A stretch of 64,000 nt of DNA from Dasypus novemcinctus (lineage: Eukaryota > Chordata > Mammalia > Cingulata > Dasypodidae). Position numbers and translations under genes: made by a program. Below the pieces are notes generated by a model. It was not told where the DNA came from. It saw only the letters and a list, made by a program, of their open reading frames with translations, and ran no database searches. Location: positions 54,015,212 to 54,079,211 of the forward strand of contig NC_080680.1 of NCBI RefSeq assembly GCF_030445035.2. The letters are read 5' to 3'. Positions 1-12,480 of the stretch are shown one piece after another. Every line of letters begins with the position of its first letter. Within the stretch, counting starts at the first letter, position 1.

Positions 1-1920
1 GAGGAAATAATCTCTACGATTTAAAAAATTCATGGTCCTTAACATTGTATTTGAGTCAATTCACAATCATTTAAGTAGCTGGATAAAATAAAAAGAAATG
101 AAAAATTCATGACCTGTAATATGGGTTTAGGAACTTGGGAGAGGAAGTACATTGTGCAGCTTTTGTAAAATAGAAAGTTAATTAAACCAGTAGAAACCTT
201 ATGTAATGCAATGTCTGCTTAGAAGAAAATGAATACCTTTATTGTATTAGCTGTTTGTGAATATATTCCATTGGGAACTGAAAAATTATAGCTTTCAACT
301 AGTTTTAGGATTTAACTGAATTGCTTTTTTTTTCAACTGGAACAGATAAATAAATAATCCAAATCAGTATATTTTATAAAATAGATTTTACTGTTATAGA
401 AATGTTTATATGTTGGTGAAAAAGACAGCATTTCCAAATCACATCCAGCCAGTAATTACTGTTTCATTTATTAATGCAAAGCAGTACCAGGTCCATGCTT
501 ACAATGCTGATCATGGTGATGCTTATCTTGATGGTGATACTGAGACAGTAGTGACAATTTATGGATAGCTGAGATTTATGGAGTGTCTACTATATACCAC
601 AGTAGAACTGTGACATAGATGCTAGAATTTCCACAACTTTGAAAAGAAAAAAGGAAACTGAGTCAAACAAAGTAAATTGCTCAGAATCAATAGGAATTTG
701 TTGATTAAGTTAGGATGAATGCCTATATCTGTTTTACTTTAATGAACTTTGCTTACCTAAAACCAATTTCAATTTTTGTAACATTAATTTTATTCTTCTG
801 TCCTCTAGTGATCATGTAGAAAATTAAAGCTCTCTTTTCTTATTATTAATTCAATAACATTGGAATGCTAAGGAGACAAAATGTAATCTTTGGGTATCAG
901 ACAAAAGGTGAATAATGACCCCATGTAAATGATTCATGATCACCTTAGAGTGATTGAGATAATTATTCTAACAATTTTTTAACCAATTGATTGATAAATG
1001 TGACTGTTTTAGAGCCAAGTTGAAGTAATCTGAGACTGATGATATTTTTATTTCATATTTGAACCATTGTAGAAATGAGGAAGAAATTAATATCTTCCCT
1101 AGATTTAAACACTCAATTCACTGTTTATATTCTTCTTTTTTGAATGGTAAGAAATGGAGTTCAACCTGAAGAGATAAATGTCCTCTAAAACAAATCTTAT
1201 ATCTATTCTAAGTTTATTAGTTGACCTCAATTCCTCTTCTTTGCTGAGAGGCTTCTAATGATTTTATATGAACTTTTACACTAAAAAAATATGTTGCCTA
1301 TGACTTAATATAATGCCCATCAAATGCCAAGAATGCAATAGTAATTTATCAAATTAAGACATGAAAACAAGATCAAATGAATTAATGAAGTTATTTCATC
1401 CAAAAATATGGTAATCAAAATTTTTAAAAAGTACAGGGGCATAGATTTAATTTCTTTAAATTGCTGAAGAAATGCATCTCTATTGATGAACTTCTAAACA
1501 ATTATTTTTTTAAAACTCATGAAATTAATATTCTACATACATGTATATATGTGAAAATTAATGGCCATTAGAACCCAGCTAAAACAGTAGATCCACAGAA
1601 GTATATTGTTGAAATACATGTATATACCTATATTTAAACATATTAAGTATATGCGTACTTGAATAGTGAAATATATCATTTGTGTAAATTAATCATATCA
1701 CCTGTGTAAGTGAATTTGCTGTGGATAGCCTTAGTCATTTATTACATGAATATTTAGTTTAAGGATCTTCATTTTAACAGAGACATGAAGTAAACCTGAA
1801 AGTCTTAAAAAATACTTAAAATTTTGGAAGATAGTGTGAAATATCTACCCTTACCTATATTTGTATCTATGAGAATTCTTAAATTTAGATGATATTAAAT
1901 CAAAGATGCCATATTTTGGT
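1..1920. other. AT-rich non-coding DNA, nothing firm
   Basis: No open reading frame of note and no recognisable gene, RNA or young repeat. A stretch near 560-690 (enlarged 'tttatggagtgtctactat', then 'aaggaaactgagtcaaa') loosely follows the MIR layout, but is too diverged to call with confidence. Confidence 0.5.
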
Positions 1921-2065
1921 CATCTATTATTTATCTAGCACTATCCTAGAAGTTTTAAGTACATATACATAACTTCACAATAACATAGTTGAATAGTTTT
2001 AATTATTCTTCCCCCCTTAAGGTGAGAAAATGAACTTCCCCAAAATTGTAGAGATATTAATTGTG
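1921..2065 (+). repeat. MIR SINE fragment
   Basis: The order of elements follows a MIR core. There is a short phrase like 'ttatctagcactatcctaga' (compare the family's 'gtgccaggcactgtgctaa'), then 'acttcacaataacatag', then 'ggtgagaaaatgaacttccc' near the 3' side. MIRs are ancient mammalian tRNA-derived SINEs, so heavy divergence is expected. The assignment rests on order and partial word matches. Confidence 0.55.
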
Positions 2066-2809
2066 ATCTTTCAAGAAGATAATCTGGATCTATAGCACAG
2101 GATAATATTCACTAAGTATGTCTTCCTAGATGTTACTGCTAGATCATTAAAGCCAAATTAATGTAAATATTTTGGTTTTGAAGTTAGTAATGAATTTTTT
2201 GTTTTAATTTCCAGAATTTCACCATATAAGAATGGAAATGTGATGATAACCCAGTAGATTCCATCAAAATCTAATTTCATACATTTTCATAAGCATAAAT
2301 AGTGAAAACAATCTGTGGGCAGAAATATTTTGCATATCGTAGCTTAAAAATTCAAACATTTTTTTAATTGTGAACTTTCTAAGCACAATTAAACTGCTAA
2401 TACTAATTGAGGAAATCCAAGAATATAGAGCATTTCTCAAATTTGTAACACCTGTTCTTAAATTTCCTCATGGCAATTAAATTTTGTGGAATGTATTTTT
2501 TTAAAAATTGTAATACAGCACATTTTTATATTCATATGTAACTGATACCATTTGATGATGAGTTTTACACTGAGATGACAGATGAAAATTATAGGACTCA
2601 GCCAAGGAAGTAGACCTATGGAAGTGCTTTGATTTGAAAACACTTATAAGGAAACAAAAATAGTTAAAAATAAACAGACTGAAATTAATACATGAAAGAA
2701 GAGAAAAAGAACACACCAATAAAAGAAAAATGAGAAGAAAAGAAGAAAGGAGAGTAAGGAAAATGGCAGAAATCATTTAAACTGGGACAAAAAAATTATA
2801 AAGTCAAAA
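2066..2809. other. Non-coding, nothing seen
   Basis: AT-rich sequence with a purine-rich patch around 2,690-2,765. The minus-strand frames here are short, low-complexity and rich in Phe, Leu and Ser, as expected from the complement of A/G-rich DNA. No repeat family recognised. Confidence 0.5.
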
Positions 2810-2819
2810 TCAACTTTAA

Positions 2820-2903
2820 GGGGAATGGATGTGGCTCAAGTAGTTGAGTGCCTGCTTCCCACATGGGAGGCCTTGGATTCAGTTCCTGGTGCCTTCAAAA
2901 AAG
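2820..2903 (+). repeat. DAS-type tRNA-derived SINE, short copy
   Basis: About 84 bases beginning 'gggaatggatgtggctcaag', with the family landmark 'cccacatgggaggcc' and then 'cctggtgcc'. It covers only the tRNA-like head with no long body. It is flanked by the direct repeat 'tcaactttaa' at 2,810-2,819 and 2,904-2,913, a plausible target-site duplication. The A box region (tggctcaag) and a decayed B box region (ggattcagttcc) are visible. Confidence 0.8.
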
Positions 2904-2913
2904 TCAACTTTAA

Positions 2914-3800
2914 AAATGATTTAAAAACTTAAAACTTTAGCAATACTGATTTATGAGAGAAAGAGGAAAAGACAAGTTAATGCACAACATATATCTTTTT
3001 AAATCATAAGGTGTTAGGAATTTTAGCTTTTAGGTAAAATGTAGGAAGATATAGCAGTTCTATGCTCCTATTCTATGAAGTAGGGGTAACTTATAAAAAA
3101 ATGACACCTTTAAAGACATCAAGATCTGTGGAAACACTAAGGACAAGATATTAGAATTCCAGAAGGGAGATACTGTTCTGAGGCAAATTTATTCCTGGGA
3201 AATTTGTCAATTATAGGTATAGATTAGGATTGGGTTTGTCCATTCAGGAGTCTCTATAAACAGAAAAATCAAGAGCTTTGATATTTGCAAAGGGTTTGCA
3301 GTTTGGAAACTGGAGGAGCCACAAGACTTGTTTGTCTTCCTAAGATAATTTGCCAAGTTTAGGGGTTGCTTATGAGATTCTGGGGAACTAGGCTGAGGAC
3401 TGCTAAAAGTTAAATTGAAATCTGCAAAAATATCATACTGTTTGATCCACATGTTCTACAAAGGAGAGAGCTTCCTTAAATGCATAATTCATCTCTCCAA
3501 TGTTTTTGCCAGATCTTGAGTATTTGGAAGACAGGAATCTAAAGAGTTAAGTTTTCTAATAGGAAAGGTCTGTATATTTCACAGGGAAACCCTCTCTTGT
3601 ACAAGATATCACCTAGAGCATTTGCAAATATTTTATAAATATTTTTATAATGTCAAGCATTATTAAACATGTGAAAAATATAAAATAAATCAAGAGAAAA
3701 ATTAGAAAAACATTTGAATCATATAATTTTTTAACAGTCAAGGACTTTAAAATAACCATGATTAATATTTTACAGAATATAGAGAAAAAAGATTGACACA
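2914..3800. other. Non-coding, nothing seen
   Basis: AT-rich sequence with one 81-residue minus-strand frame (3,207-3,452) that matches nothing I know and lacks a supporting promoter or splice context. Confidence 0.45.
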
Positions 3801-6349
3801 AAAGATGAAACCGTGGCGCACAAAATAAATCTTTATGAAAGAATCATATCAGAATTTTAAAACTAAAAAAAATAACAATGAAGATTATGAATGTATTGGA
3901 TGGTTATAACAGACTTATCACAGCAGTAGACAGTATTACTGAACTCAAAGGTCAGTTGTTAGACTATTTCTAAAGTGAAGTAAAGAGAATCTAATAATGG
4001 GAAAAAAAGAATGTATAAAATACAGTTTGGACATAGTCACAAGTCTAATGTATCTGAATTTTAGCATGAAGAAGAGATGAAAGATTATGGGACATAAGAA
4101 ATACACAAAGCCATAAAGGACTGACAGTTTTCCAAAACTGATGAAATGCATCAATCCACAGATTCAAGAACCTTAATGAAGCACAAATTGGAAAATTACA
4201 AAATACAATGTATATGTGGCACTGCTATAAACAAAACAAAACAAAACAAAAAACAGAAAAAAATCATAAAAGCTATTACAGAAAAGACCCCTTACTTACA
4301 AAGAAGAAGCAATAAGATTCATAGCAAATTTTCAATAGAAAATCTGGAGTGACATACTTTAAAGTGCTAAAAGGAAAAAAAATTAACCTAGAAATTTAGA
4401 ACGTGTAAAAAATTTTTGAAATGTGAAGGCTAATCTGAAAATATTTAAAGATAATTTGCTGCTACCAAATATGCAGCACAAGAATTATTGCAGAGTAGTT
4501 TTTCAAGTTGAAGTAAAATGATCACAAAAGGAAGCAAGGAGCTGATGATGAAGAAGGATAAATATATTAGTAAATATATGAGAATATTACTGTTTATATC
4601 AAAAATAATAATTATTTCCTCTGGGTTTATAATATTGGGAAAAGTTGGGAAGATAAAATGGTTAAACTCCTGTGAAATCCTGTCTTTTCCAGGAAGTGGT
4701 GGTACTAATTGATGGAAGACAGAATCTGTGAGAGATACATGTTGTAAACTCTAGGGTAATAGATAAATAATTATATAAGAATGTATAAATAAATATTAGT
4801 ATAGGAGAAAAAATCAAATAAAAGCTACAGTAACTGAAAAGATATTGAGAAGAGAAAAAAAGAAAAAAGAGCATATGGGACAAGAAAAGAAACAAATAAC
4901 AGCATGATAGAATTAAATCTACTACATAACTAACTGCATTTAATGCAAATAATGTAAAAAGCATAATTAAAATACAAAGATCTCCATACTAGATTAATTA
5001 CAGCAACTATATGCTATTTACAAAAGGCACACAATAAATATAAGAAGGTAAAAGTACAATATTTGATACCTGGGACAAATACTAAATAAAGACACTCATG
5101 TGACTGTACTAATCTTGGACAAAGTGAACTTTGTGGCAAGAAGTATTTTCCAATACAAAGAGGAGTATTTCAAAATTATACAAGACAAAAAGAAACATAA
5201 AAAATGAAATTTTTATGTCATTAATAAAACAGCTCCAACCAGATAAAGCAATTTTGACAGAACTAAAAAGAAAGACAGATTCAGAATGGTAGTTGGTCAT
5301 TTTAAGCTACCCCTCCTAAGAAAAATCAATTAGGCTATAGAAGATTATAATCACAAAATTAACCAACTTTACTGAATTGGTGTATTTAGAAAAGTACAAA
5401 CAAATGTAGACTATGTAGGCATTACCACAGGGAATTCTTCAAGCTAAAGAAAAATAATTACAGGTGGAAGCATGAAGGTGCAGGAAAATATGTATTCTAC
5501 CAGGAAAGAAAAGTATGTGGGTAAATATAAAAGTTTATTTACTTTTTAAAACAAAATACAATAATAATTTTAGTTATATGTGGAACATTTACCAAAATAG
5601 ACCAGCTCCTTGAACACAAAGCAATTCGTGACACATTTAACAAAATAGATCATATGCCAGGCCACAAATCAATTCTAAACAAATTTCAAAGAATTTAAAT
5701 ATATTAGTATGTGCTTCCTTTCATTGGGGTGGGAGGAGGGGTGAGGGACTAAACTATCTTTCAGTTGTTTGGAAAGGAAAAAAAAAAAACTTCTAAATGA
5801 GTCTGAGAGTAAATTACAAATATTAATATACACTTGATTTTTAACTAAAATTTGTGAGTTGCAGCCAGTAACATAGGGAAACTTGGGCAACTCTAAATTC
5901 ATATACTAAGAAGTAACAAAGTTAAAATTCAATGGTATAAAATTCCAAATAATAAAGCTAGAAAGCACACAAACAGCAAATTAAACCAAAGCAGGCAGAA
6001 GACAAAGTATAAAGATAAGAACAGAAAAAAATGAAACAAATGATAAAGGTAATAAAGAATCAGAAGTAAATTATTTATAACGATTAATAATATTGGTAAA
6101 CCCCAAACAAGACTGAAAAAGGAAATATAATGGAAAAAAAATTACCAGTATCAGGAATGAAATCAGGCAAATCCCTGGTGTTTCACAGACCATAGAAATA
6201 AGAAGAGGAAATTTTGAGGATTAACTCTAAAGTGCAATAGCTATATTAATTAAGGAAGGATTTCTTAAAGCATCAATTATAAGGCATTTTAAACTATATG
6301 GCAAAAATCCGTTCAATTTATATTTTAGCAAAATGAGAGATTTTATGAC
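3800..6349 (+). mobile_element. Old L1 fragment, ORF1 end to ORF2 start region
   Basis: A-rich sense-strand sequence whose order of phrases fits an L1M-type element read on the plus strand. Near 4,130-4,460 is the ORF1/ORF2 junction type of sequence. Near 5,100-5,200 are words like the endonuclease start ('ttggacaaagtgaactttgtg'). Near 5,600-5,700 is 'gatcatatgccaggccac', typical of the endonuclease region, followed near 6,000 by 'agaacagaaaaaaatgaaac'. All frames are broken. The ERVL provirus interrupts it at 6,350. Limits are approximate and the subfamily is unknown. Confidence 0.55.
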
Positions 6350-6784
6350 TATATTAGGGTTCTCTATGGAAACAGAACTGACAGGAGATAACTGTAAATG
6401 GTATTGGATTTTATAAAATTCTCTCATACAACCATGGAGATGTACAAGTCCAAATTCTTCAGGACAGACTACAAACCAGAGGCTCTGATGAAGGTGCTTG
6501 GTGAGTTCCCAGGAGATGCTGGCTGTCTGACATAGAACTGGAAATTCTTTCTAAGTGCTGGAATCACTTCGCCTTTAGGGCCTTCAACAGATTCGATGAG
6601 GCTACCCTCATGGCTGAAGGTAACTTCCTTTGTTGTTTAGAGGTATAATCATCCATCTATGCAATCAACTCACTAACGATTAAAGTCCATGAAATGCCCT
6701 TCTATTATAGATAGCCCAGTGCTTGCTTTACCAGACAATTGGTCACCTCTACCTGGCCAAGTGGACATATTAGCCTAACCAGCA
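6350..6784 (-). repeat. 3' LTR of ERVL-type provirus
   Basis: About 435 bases that align along their length with the segment at 11,899-12,335. Shared stretches include 'acaaccatggagatg', 'ccaggagatgctggct', 'catctatgcaatcaact' and 'acgattaaagtccatga'; I judge identity by eye at about 80 percent. The plus-strand start 'tattagggttctct' is the reverse complement of the usual end of MLT2/ERVL-type LTRs ('agaaccctaata'), which agrees with the minus-strand pol. Its low-coordinate side is the outer end of the provirus. Confidence 0.8.
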
Positions 6785-7199
6785 CAGTCCATCTATTGTC
6801 AATTTGGCAGCCATACACATCAACTTAAACAATAGTTAGTCTCAAACAAAAACAATAACACATATTTGCCTAACAATAGTCAACTATCCTGTGTGCAACC
6901 GAAAATTCACTAATTTCCTCCAGAATAGGGTGCAAGTCCTTCATTAAAATTCACTCTTAAACTTGACATCCTTAAATACTACAACATGAAACTTACATAA
7001 CTTATGTCATATGATAAGAGAAAAAGTTAGGGAAGCAAACAAAGATATTCAGTTTATGTACTTATACAGACATACTAATAAAAAAAACAAGGAAGAAATA
7101 TTCATGACCATTACATGACCATTATCTCGTTTCTGTAACTGGTCTTGTAGTCAAAGCTCATATTTATCAGTACCTTCTTCCACTACCCATTTCATGCAG

Positions 7200-7480
7200 C
7201 CTTTATCCTCAGCCAGCATCTCAGCTGATCATAGTTGTTTGCCTGGTGGGGTGACTCAAAATTTCATTCCTGAAGATTCTGGATGATTGTTAGTCCTGCT
7301 TTGATTGGGTTGTTGCAATTTTTCATTGACTTTAATCATAGGGCAGGTGGAGTAAGAAACACCCTAGGGGATCTCCTGTATTTCAGGCAAATTCTTCTGT
7401 ACCTCCATTGTGTAGATACAGTCCCATTTCCCCCTGATAATCAGGATCAATCACCCCATGCCAGTACAGCAATTCCCTTC
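7200..7480 (-). pseudogene. ERVL dUTPase-like remnant
   Basis: Minus-strand translation near 7,400-7,460 contains the dUTPase-like motif GVIDPDYQGE followed by a Gly-rich HNGG stretch, then an in-frame stop. In ERV-L, a dUTPase domain lies downstream of integrase, and this remnant sits between the integrase piece and the 3' LTR as expected. dUTPases hydrolyse dUTP to limit uracil in DNA. This copy is broken by several stops and is surely inactive. Confidence 0.75.
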
Positions 7481-7799
7481 TATACCTGTTGATTCAGATG
7501 CGTGAGGAGCCCAAAGTGGCCAGGTGGCAGTCTTAACTTTCAGTTCAATGAAATCATTGTGTTCCCTGGTGGAAGCACTCTTTCTTTTGGAACTAAGACC
7601 TCTACACCAGCAGAGCTTAAGTTGCAAGGACAGATAGCAAAACTTTTCCTAGTGGATAACTAGGGGTAACAGTGAGTGGTGCTACTCCCACTTCCACCCC
7701 CTTAATTCCTGGACTTGTGGATCTTGGTTATGGGAAAAATAGTACCATAGAGTGAAAGCTGATATATAGCATACACAGCCTCCTAGAGAACATTGCCCA

Positions 7800-8150
7800 G
7801 CCCTGCAAGGTATTGCCACCTATGTGGCATTGTAATGAATCTTCAAATGGTCACTCCACCATTGTCTCAACCCAGCTGCTTCAGGATGATAGGGAAGACC
7901 AGTGAATTTCATGAGCAGTTGCTTATTTCTGCACATCATTTCCTGTGAGTTGGGTTCCTTGATCAGAATCAATACTGTGTGGAATACCACGGTTGTGGAT
8001 AAGACATTCGGTAAGTCCAGGTATGGTAGTTTTGGAAGCATTGTGTATAGGGAAAGCAAACCCATATCTGAAGTATGTGTCTTTTCCACTTAGAACAAAC
8101 TAGACAGAACAAATCACTGTCCCTTCCATGACAGAAGTGGTCTAGTGTAA
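7800..8150 (-). pseudogene. ERVL integrase core remnant
   Basis: On the minus strand, frameshifted pieces match a retroviral integrase core. The motif SDQGT, containing the second catalytic Asp of the D,D-35-E triad, is readable near 7,955-7,975, preceded by a GIPHS motif. Stops and a frameshift separate it from an upstream piece near 8,040-8,180. It lies between the reverse transcriptase and dUTPase remnants, the expected pol order. Inactive. Confidence 0.75.
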
Positions 8151-8936
8151 TCAGTCTGCCACCTGGTATCAGGTTGATCACCTTAGGGAATGGTGCTATA
8201 CTGGAGGCTGATGTGGGTCTCTCCTGCTAGCAAAGTGGGCATCAGCAGTGGTGGTAGCCAAGTCAGCCTTGGTGAAGGGAAGTCCTTGTTGTTGAGCCCA
8301 TACATCACTTCCATACCTACTACCATGGACACTTTGTTCATGAACCCAATGACAGGAGTGGCTGGAGAAAGAGGCTGAGTGCTAGTCACAGAATGGGTCA
8401 TCTTATCCATTTGATTATTAAAATCCTTAATAAAGGATGAAGTCATCCTTGAGTATTCATATTGGACACAAATATTTTCATGTGTTTTTTTTTCCACTTA
8501 GAAAGACCTTTCCACATACCACTTTCCCAGATCTCTTTGTCACCAATTTTCCAATCATGTTCCTCCTAAGTCTCTGACTATCCAGGCAAACCATTTGCAA
8601 CAGCCCATGAATCAGTGTACAAATGCATGTCCAGGTATTTCTTTTTCCAAGCAAAATGAACAACCAGGTGCACTGCTCAAATTTCTGGCCACTGGGAGGA
8701 TTTGCCTCATCACTGTCCTTCAGGGTTGCCCCAGAAAGGAGTTCCAGTGCTGTAGCTGTCCACTTTCTAGTGATACCTGCATATCATGTAGAACCATCTG
8801 CAAAGCAGGACCACACTTTCTCTTCCTCAGCCAAATGATTGTAAGGAACTCCCCAGGAGGCCAAGCTATAGGTTGGGAAAGAGAAGGTTGTGTCAGGAGG
8901 GGTGCCCATTTCACAGAGGTGGAAGTTCTCAAATTT
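8150..8936 (-). pseudogene. ERVL pol, RNase H to integrase N-terminal region
   Basis: Position in the provirus predicts RNase H and the zinc-binding start of integrase. Several minus-strand frames (104 residues at 8,183-8,497, 70 residues at 8,720-8,932) look like pol debris, but I cannot see a clear catalytic or HHCC motif. The assignment is mainly by location between recognised neighbours. Confidence 0.5.
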
Positions 8937-9640
8937 TTAAAATATTAATTCATCTCCCATCCTTTTGCACACAAATGCCTTACCAATAAATCTAGTCATT
9001 GCTATGTCTTGCTCATTAGGTCCAATCAGCATGATATCATCAATATAATGGATTAGTGTGATGTCTTGTGAGAGGGAGAGATGATCAAGGTCCAAGTAGA
9101 CAATATTATGACATAGGGCTGGAGAATTAATATAGCCCTGAGGTAGGGCAGTGAAGGTATATTGCTGGCCTTGGCAGCTGAAAGAAAAATGTTCCTGGAG
9201 GTCCTTTAATGGCAATTGAGAAAAAACATTTGACAAGTTAATAGCTGCATCAGGTACCAAGGGATATTTTCTTTTCTTTTGTCTTTTTCTTAAAATTAAT
9301 AACAATATCATTTAAAAATTAAACTTTGAAGATTTTTTGTTACATTATGATTTGCTCAAGAAATGATGCCATATCTGGGACAGCAGGTGCAATTGGAGTC
9401 ACCACCTGGTTAAGCTTATGCTAATTGGCTGTCATCCTCCAAGATCCATCTGTTTTCTGCTCAGGCCAAATAAAAGAGTTGAATGGGGATGTGATGGGAA
9501 ACACCACCCCTGCACCCTTCAAATCCTTGATGGTGGCACTGATCTTTGCAATTCCTCCAGGAATCTGATATTGCTTTTGACTTACTATTTTGCTATGGTA
9601 ACTTCCACAGGCCTTTCCTACCATAATAGCCCTCACTCTG
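8937..9640 (-). pseudogene. ERVL reverse transcriptase remnant
   Basis: Two minus-strand frames cover the domain. The upstream frame (9,421-9,636, 71 residues) ends with the finger motif QKTDGSWRM. The downstream frame (8,937-9,311, 124 residues) has LPQGYINSPALCHN and the polymerase motif YIDD in the form HYIDDIML. These are hallmark ERVL-type reverse transcriptase motifs. The two pieces are in broken frames with an A/T-rich disruption near 9,250-9,340. The catalytic YIDD is kept by chance of decay; the protein is not intact. Confidence 0.9.
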
Positions 9641-11898
9641 CAAGTCAGGGATCCAATGTGGAAATTCTGCAGATTACCAACTGTCTATTCCAATTATGCA
9701 TTCTGGAGCTGGGGAAATAACCACCAAATGCATCCAGGGACTGACTGGACCTACTCTGAGACAGACCTGAGATAAAACTCCATCAATAACCTGACCTCCA
9801 TAAGTCCCCTCCCTGACTAGTGGAGCACAGTGATGTTTGGGGTTCCTGGAATTAATGTTACTTCTAATCTGTGTCTAATAAGCCCTGAAATGTCTGATCA
9901 TTTCCTTTTCCCCAATGCACACTTACTCTGGTAAAAGGCCACAGGTCTCTTTGGGGAAAACTGGGAGGAAGAATAAATGTATACATTTTTGGCAGTATAA
10001 CAAGATTCTTTCCCAAGAGACCCTGGCCTTCCCTTCATTCAAGGGTTTCTAGGTCTGCAAACTTGTCATTTGAGAGTCTCTGGGTCTGTTAACTGTAAAG
10101 TGTAGGAATTGATGAAGGGTCAATGATTCTCTGTTTCTGTAATTTCAGTTAGGGTTTTGTTCACCAACCTAGTACCCTTCTGCTTGTACAGATTAAGTAG
10201 GAATTTAGTAGATTGCCTATCTATTCTATTTCCAGGTACTCCATTATCTATTAGTCAATGCCATAGTTCTATGCAACTCAGACTCTTTTGATTGCTGCGT
10301 TGAGTCTGCCTTTCACTGTTGTAGCCATACCACCTAGTCTTTGGTGATTAACTGCGCTACTTGACTTCTGTTGGCCTGCAATTTGATCATCTTCATAGTG
10401 TTTATGGATTCTAGTTCCATGACAGCAGTTGTCACAGTAATACCTGGACTACAGAGAATAGCAACCAGAGAGCTCTTCAGAGAAGATGGAATTAGACTCA
10501 TAAATTTGTTTCTCACAGTTCCGATTAAAGGTGTGTCCTCTGGACCTTCCTGGAGTGGGTGGGCAGGTCTTAAATTGTGACTCCATTCTGCCATTCCATT
10601 CTCTCTAGGATTTCGGATTCCCTCAGCTACAGCATACCAGGGTAAATCAGTTATCTTGACTTCAGATGATATAGGGCACCTTTTGGTCCATGTTTCAGTC
10701 AGTCATCCAAACAAATTATTAGAACTGTTTCTTACCCTCTGAGGTAGAGCACTGAATCCAGAATCTCTGCATAGAGGACCTGTATCAATGAATTCAGCTT
10801 GATCCAACTTTATATTTCTTCCACCATTATACCAAACTCTTAATATCTTTTCCCACACATATTCCTCTGATTTCTGTCTATATAAATTGGAAAACTCATG
10901 CAGTTCTTTTAGAGTATAGCATACTTCCTCATGGGTCAGAGTTTGTACTGTCTTTGGAGGATTATTGTGATTTTAGTCTGGTAATAGGTCTATAAGAGAA
11001 AAGGGGTGCTGGGGATGAGCAAGGAGAAGGATTAGAAATGTCTTTCAAGCTACTGAACTCAGGGTATTCCTTTGAATTTTCATCTGGTGAGACAGGTTTA
11101 ATATCTTCAAGCAGAAGCTGGATGTCAGAGTCCTCATGGCTGGGTGGAAGTTGGGCAGTGCAGGCTTGAGTTTACTCCCTGGGGCAGGCTGGAGGCTGAG
11201 TGACCCACGCTTGACACTTCATGGTCTCCACAAAGCAGACCGTTACAGGTTTATATGGCAAAGTCTCAGCAGAATTTAGGGTTTCAATGTCCTCACCAAT
11301 ATCATCATCAACGCATATGCCTCCATTCCAATCTTCAGGGTTACACTCCTTTCCCATCAACGTCTTCATTTTAACAGTAGATACTCTGCAATGTTGAAAT
11401 TTTAGTTTCTGTTGCAACTCTGCTACTTGTATACTGAGACTGTGAGTCTAGTTTTAAGATATCTCAAGTCTGTGGCTGCATGAAACAAAATTTTCTTTCA
11501 CATAGAAACTTCTATATCATTCATACAGCACTGAAGTTGCACATTTGAAGCCTTTATTTCATCTCTTTCTTCTGTAAGTGTATCCAGGGTATTTAGGAAT
11601 AGCCAGCCAACATCATTGTACCCTTTAACTCTACAAAACTTTGTTAAGGTGTTAAAAACACTCCACCCGGATCCCTGTCTCTTATAAGCATGAAAGTAGT
11701 CCTATCCAGTGGTGATATTTTGCATATCTGTATTGCCAATTCATGCCATGAACTTTCAGTGACCTCTTGATTATTGGAAAGAGAGTCAATGCCTTGAATC
11801 CAATCAGAGTAGAGAGCCAATTGTAAAAATTACAGAACCAATTCAGAGGTCCCATTTTTAAGATTCTACTTCTCAAAAACCATTCCCATACCAAGCTG
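9641..11898 (-). pseudogene. ERVL gag and pol N-terminal remnants
   Basis: Between the reverse transcriptase and the 5' LTR, several minus-strand frames (10,334-10,594, 11,172-11,417, 11,682-11,894) are in the place where gag and protease belong. The 11,682-11,894 frame begins soon after the LTR, as an ERVL gag would. No CCHC zinc knuckle or protease DTG motif is visible to me, so the call is by position and general look. Confidence 0.55.
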
Positions 11899-12337
11899 TG
11901 TTAATCAGCATTCTCTAGGGAAGCAGAACTGAAAGGAGATATCTATAAATAGTATGAGATTTTATAAAATTCTCTTACACAACCATGGAGATGAAATATC
12001 CAGATTCCTCAGGGCAGGCTGCAAACCAGGGGTTCTGATGAAGGTCCTTGATGACTTTCCAGGAGATGCTGGCTCTCTGACATAGAGCTGGAAATATTCT
12101 CTGAATGCTAAAATCACTTCCCCTTTTAAGACCTTCAACTGATTGGATGAGACTTCACCCATTGCTGAAGGCAATATCCTTAGTTGACTGTAGATATAAT
12201 CAGCCATCTATGCAATCAACTAACTTACGATTAAAGTCCATGATATGCTCTTGTATTATGGTTAGCTCAGTGCTTGCTTGACCAGGCAACTGGTCACCAT
12301 TACCTGGCTGAGTTGATACCTTAGCCTAAACATCATA
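11899..12337 (-). repeat. 5' LTR of ERVL-type provirus
   Basis: About 437 bases paired with 6,350-6,784. On the plus strand it begins 'tgttaatcagcattctct' and ends near 'ttagcctaaacatca', with TG and CA near the ends as in retroviral LTRs. The shared block 'ccttcaactgattggatgag' is typical of MLT2-like ERVL LTRs read in reverse. Orientation is fixed by the minus-strand pol. Confidence 0.8.
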
Positions 12338-12480
12338 ATGACCAATGAGAGATATCAAGGAGCAAGGGAGAGAAAGGGTTTAATATCTAGAATATACAAG
12401 TATCTCTTAGTTAACAAGAAGAATAAAATAAGAACAAGTAAAATATTAAAATTTGAAAGTCATTAACTGACAATTCATAG
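12338..12480 (+). mobile_element. Possible continuation of the old L1 after the ERVL insertion
   Basis: The phrase 'ttaatatctagaatatacaa' near 12,378-12,400 resembles the L1 ORF2 C-terminal coding sequence ('ctaatatccagaatatataa'). This would mean the provirus landed inside, or next to, L1 DNA. Short and diverged. Confidence 0.4.

Larger units (their letters stand above)
6350..12337 (-). mobile_element. ERVL-type (class III) endogenous retrovirus, decayed provirus
   Basis: Two related LTRs enclose about 5.1 kb. Read on the minus strand, this carries gag-like, reverse transcriptase, integrase and dUTPase-like remnants in that order. The dUTPase placed after integrase is the known layout of ERV-L, and no env was seen. 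Next to the 5' LTR, a minus-strand start 'tggtatgggaatgg' is compatible with a decayed tRNA-Leu primer site, as the L in ERVL implies, though this match is loose. The flanks share 'atgac' (6,345-6,349 and 12,338-12,342), a possible 5-base target duplication. Many stops and frameshifts: not a functional element. Confidence 0.8.

Noticed and set aside
7283..8948. Plus-strand frames of 60-117 residues in the ERVL region
   Set aside because: They are antisense to recognised ERVL pol on the minus strand.
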